A stretch of DNA of 48,335 nt from NCBI GenBank assembly GCA_049324835.1, contig JBMOMT010000065.1:1-48335 (forward strand), read 5' to 3'. Below are positions 47,650 to 48,335 of this stretch, piece by piece. The position numbers were made by a program, and so were the translations under genes. Numbering within the stretch: the first letter of the stretch is position 1; the number at the start of each line of letters is the position of its first letter. The DNA is from JBMOMT01 sp049324835 (GTDB lineage Bacteria > Chloroflexota > Anaerolineae > CAYNKW01). The notes below the pieces were generated by a model that worked only from the letters and a program-made list of their open reading frames with translations, searched no databases and was not told the DNA's origin.

Positions 47650-48335
47650 TCATCCACGCACTGCCAGTACCTCGATCAAACAGAACTCGGATCCCACCAC
47701 GCTGTCTTTTCCCTGACGCTCCACCTGCTCTTGCAGCGCGGCTAACCCGCTCTCGTACGCCTCGTCGAACAACGTCGCCAGTTGCGGGATCGTCTCTCGT
47801 TGCTGCGCGACCTCGCAGGCCGTGCCAGATGTGATGGGCTGGTGGTAGTTGTGCCGCGCCAGTTTGACCTGAAACCCGGCCTGGACGAGCTGGTTGTACA
47901 ACTGCGACGTGTCCCAGGTGCCCGCCTCCTCGTTTGACCAGACCTGGGGAAAGAAACGATACAACCAGTGTCCCGGCATCACCGCCGGTAGCACGTCCAT
48001 AAAGGCCCACGTCCCACCCGGCCGCAGGACTCGCCGGGCCTGGGCGACGAGCGAGAGGCGATCCTTCGCCCGCTGTACGGCAAAGGGCGTCCACAGCAGG
48101 GAGACGCTTTCGTCCGGCAAGGCCTGCAGATCGGCCACCTGCTCGACGGCGACGCCGGGCCATTTGCGCAGGTCAACCTGCAGCGGAACGGGCGTATTTT
48201 GCAGTTCGACGACTCGACCCACCTCCTCGTTCCCCTGTTTCCGTTCTTCTTTCAGCCAGCCGCTCAGGATGGGTGTGATCCGGTCGCCTTCCAGGTCGGC
48301 CGGCACTTTTGTGACCAACGGCCAGTCAGGCGCGC
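47650..48335 (-). CDS. Class I SAM-dependent methyltransferase, N-terminus cut by window
   Basis: At least 228 residues. It matches the Methyltransf_11 style in its central part: LQALPDESVSLLWTPFAV, then RRVLRPGGTWAFMDVLP. The glycine-rich SAM motif I is not obvious. An in-frame TTG exists at 48318, but the frame stays open to the window edge (APDWPLVTKVPADL), so the real start is probably beyond it. The substrate is unknown. It converges on the tRNA-Asp unit. Confidence 0.7.
   Translation of the reverse strand, partial: APDWPLVTKVPADLEGDRITPILSGWLKEERKQGNEEVGRVVELQNTPVPLQVDLRKWPGVAVEQVADLQALPDESVSLLWTPFAVQRAKDRLSLVAQARRVLRPGGTWAFMDVLPAVMPGHWLYRFFPQVWSNEEAGTWDTSQLYNQLVQAGFQVKLARHNYHQPITSGTACEVAQQRETIPQLATLFDEAYESGLAALQEQVERQGKDSVVGSEFCLIEVLAVRG

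Noticed and set aside
1..48335. CRISPR array
   Set aside because: Repeats in the window are palindromic and widely spaced; no regular repeat-spacer series and no cas genes were seen.

Overview
The window looks like a chromosomal segment of a GC-rich anaerobe, most likely a member of the Chloroflexota (Anaerolineae-like). This is an inference. It rests on the high-GC coding style, a solute-binding lipoprotein with a long Val/Glu/Thr-rich linker after its lipobox, two tungsten-type aldehyde:ferredoxin oxidoreductases (AORs), and several dispersed palindromic intergenic repeats. No rRNA or other taxonomic marker is present.

Layout. (1) 1-1.1 kb: mobile DNA, where an IS5-like end has cut into an ISAs1-family transposase gene. 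(2) 1.2-7.0 kb: tRNA-Val, argS (with an altered HIGH motif) and a very large REC-PAS(x6)-HK-REC sensor kinase with its own promoter and a structured leader. (3) 7.0-7.7 kb: repeats. (4) 7.7-9.3 kb: an FGGY sugar kinase. (5) 9.4-13.8 kb: a tungsten-enzyme operon of AOR, radical SAM maturase and two MoaD-like proteins. Its leader holds a candidate Moco/Tuco-type riboswitch and terminator. Two non-coding elements, each flanked by a 9-bp direct repeat, have inserted into this leader. (6) 13.9-16.2 kb: a secreted VIT/VWA protein.

(7) 16.3-37.3 kb: an approximately 21-kb run of minus-strand genes, many overlapping by 4 or 8 bases. It reads as a catabolic regulon for an N-heterocycle or purine/pyrimidine-like compound. 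In transcription order: fmt, XRE-cupin regulator, GcvT-like aminomethyltransferase, ATZ/TRZ amidohydrolase, FAD oxidase, CCG-type Fe-S protein, Fe-S flavoprotein, ABC solute-binding lipoprotein, two permeases, M20 hydrolase, second AOR, hydantoinase, xanthine-dehydrogenase-type FAD, 2Fe-2S and Mo subunits, SsnA-like amidohydrolase, and a PreA/DHOD-like flavoprotein with two Fe4S4 motifs. The set overlaps the Escherichia coli ygeY-hyuA-ygfK-ssnA-ygfM-xdhD group but adds a tungsten AOR and a C1 transferase. Two promoters in this block, one of them driving the regulator's own operon, overlap related palindromes. That suggests one autoregulated switch.

(8) 38.9-40.6 kb: a glutaredoxin-thioredoxin reductase fusion and a small lipoprotein. 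(9) 40.8-47.3 kb: a plus-strand acyl-CoA/fermentation group (3-hydroxyacyl-CoA dehydrogenase, threonine-synthase-like enzyme, thiolase with a palindromic operator, acyl-CoA dehydrogenase, SDR, MEMO-like protein). (10) 47.3-48.3 kb: tRNA-Asp with a clear promoter and terminator, and a methyltransferase running off the right edge. No CRISPR array, rRNA or replication origin was seen.
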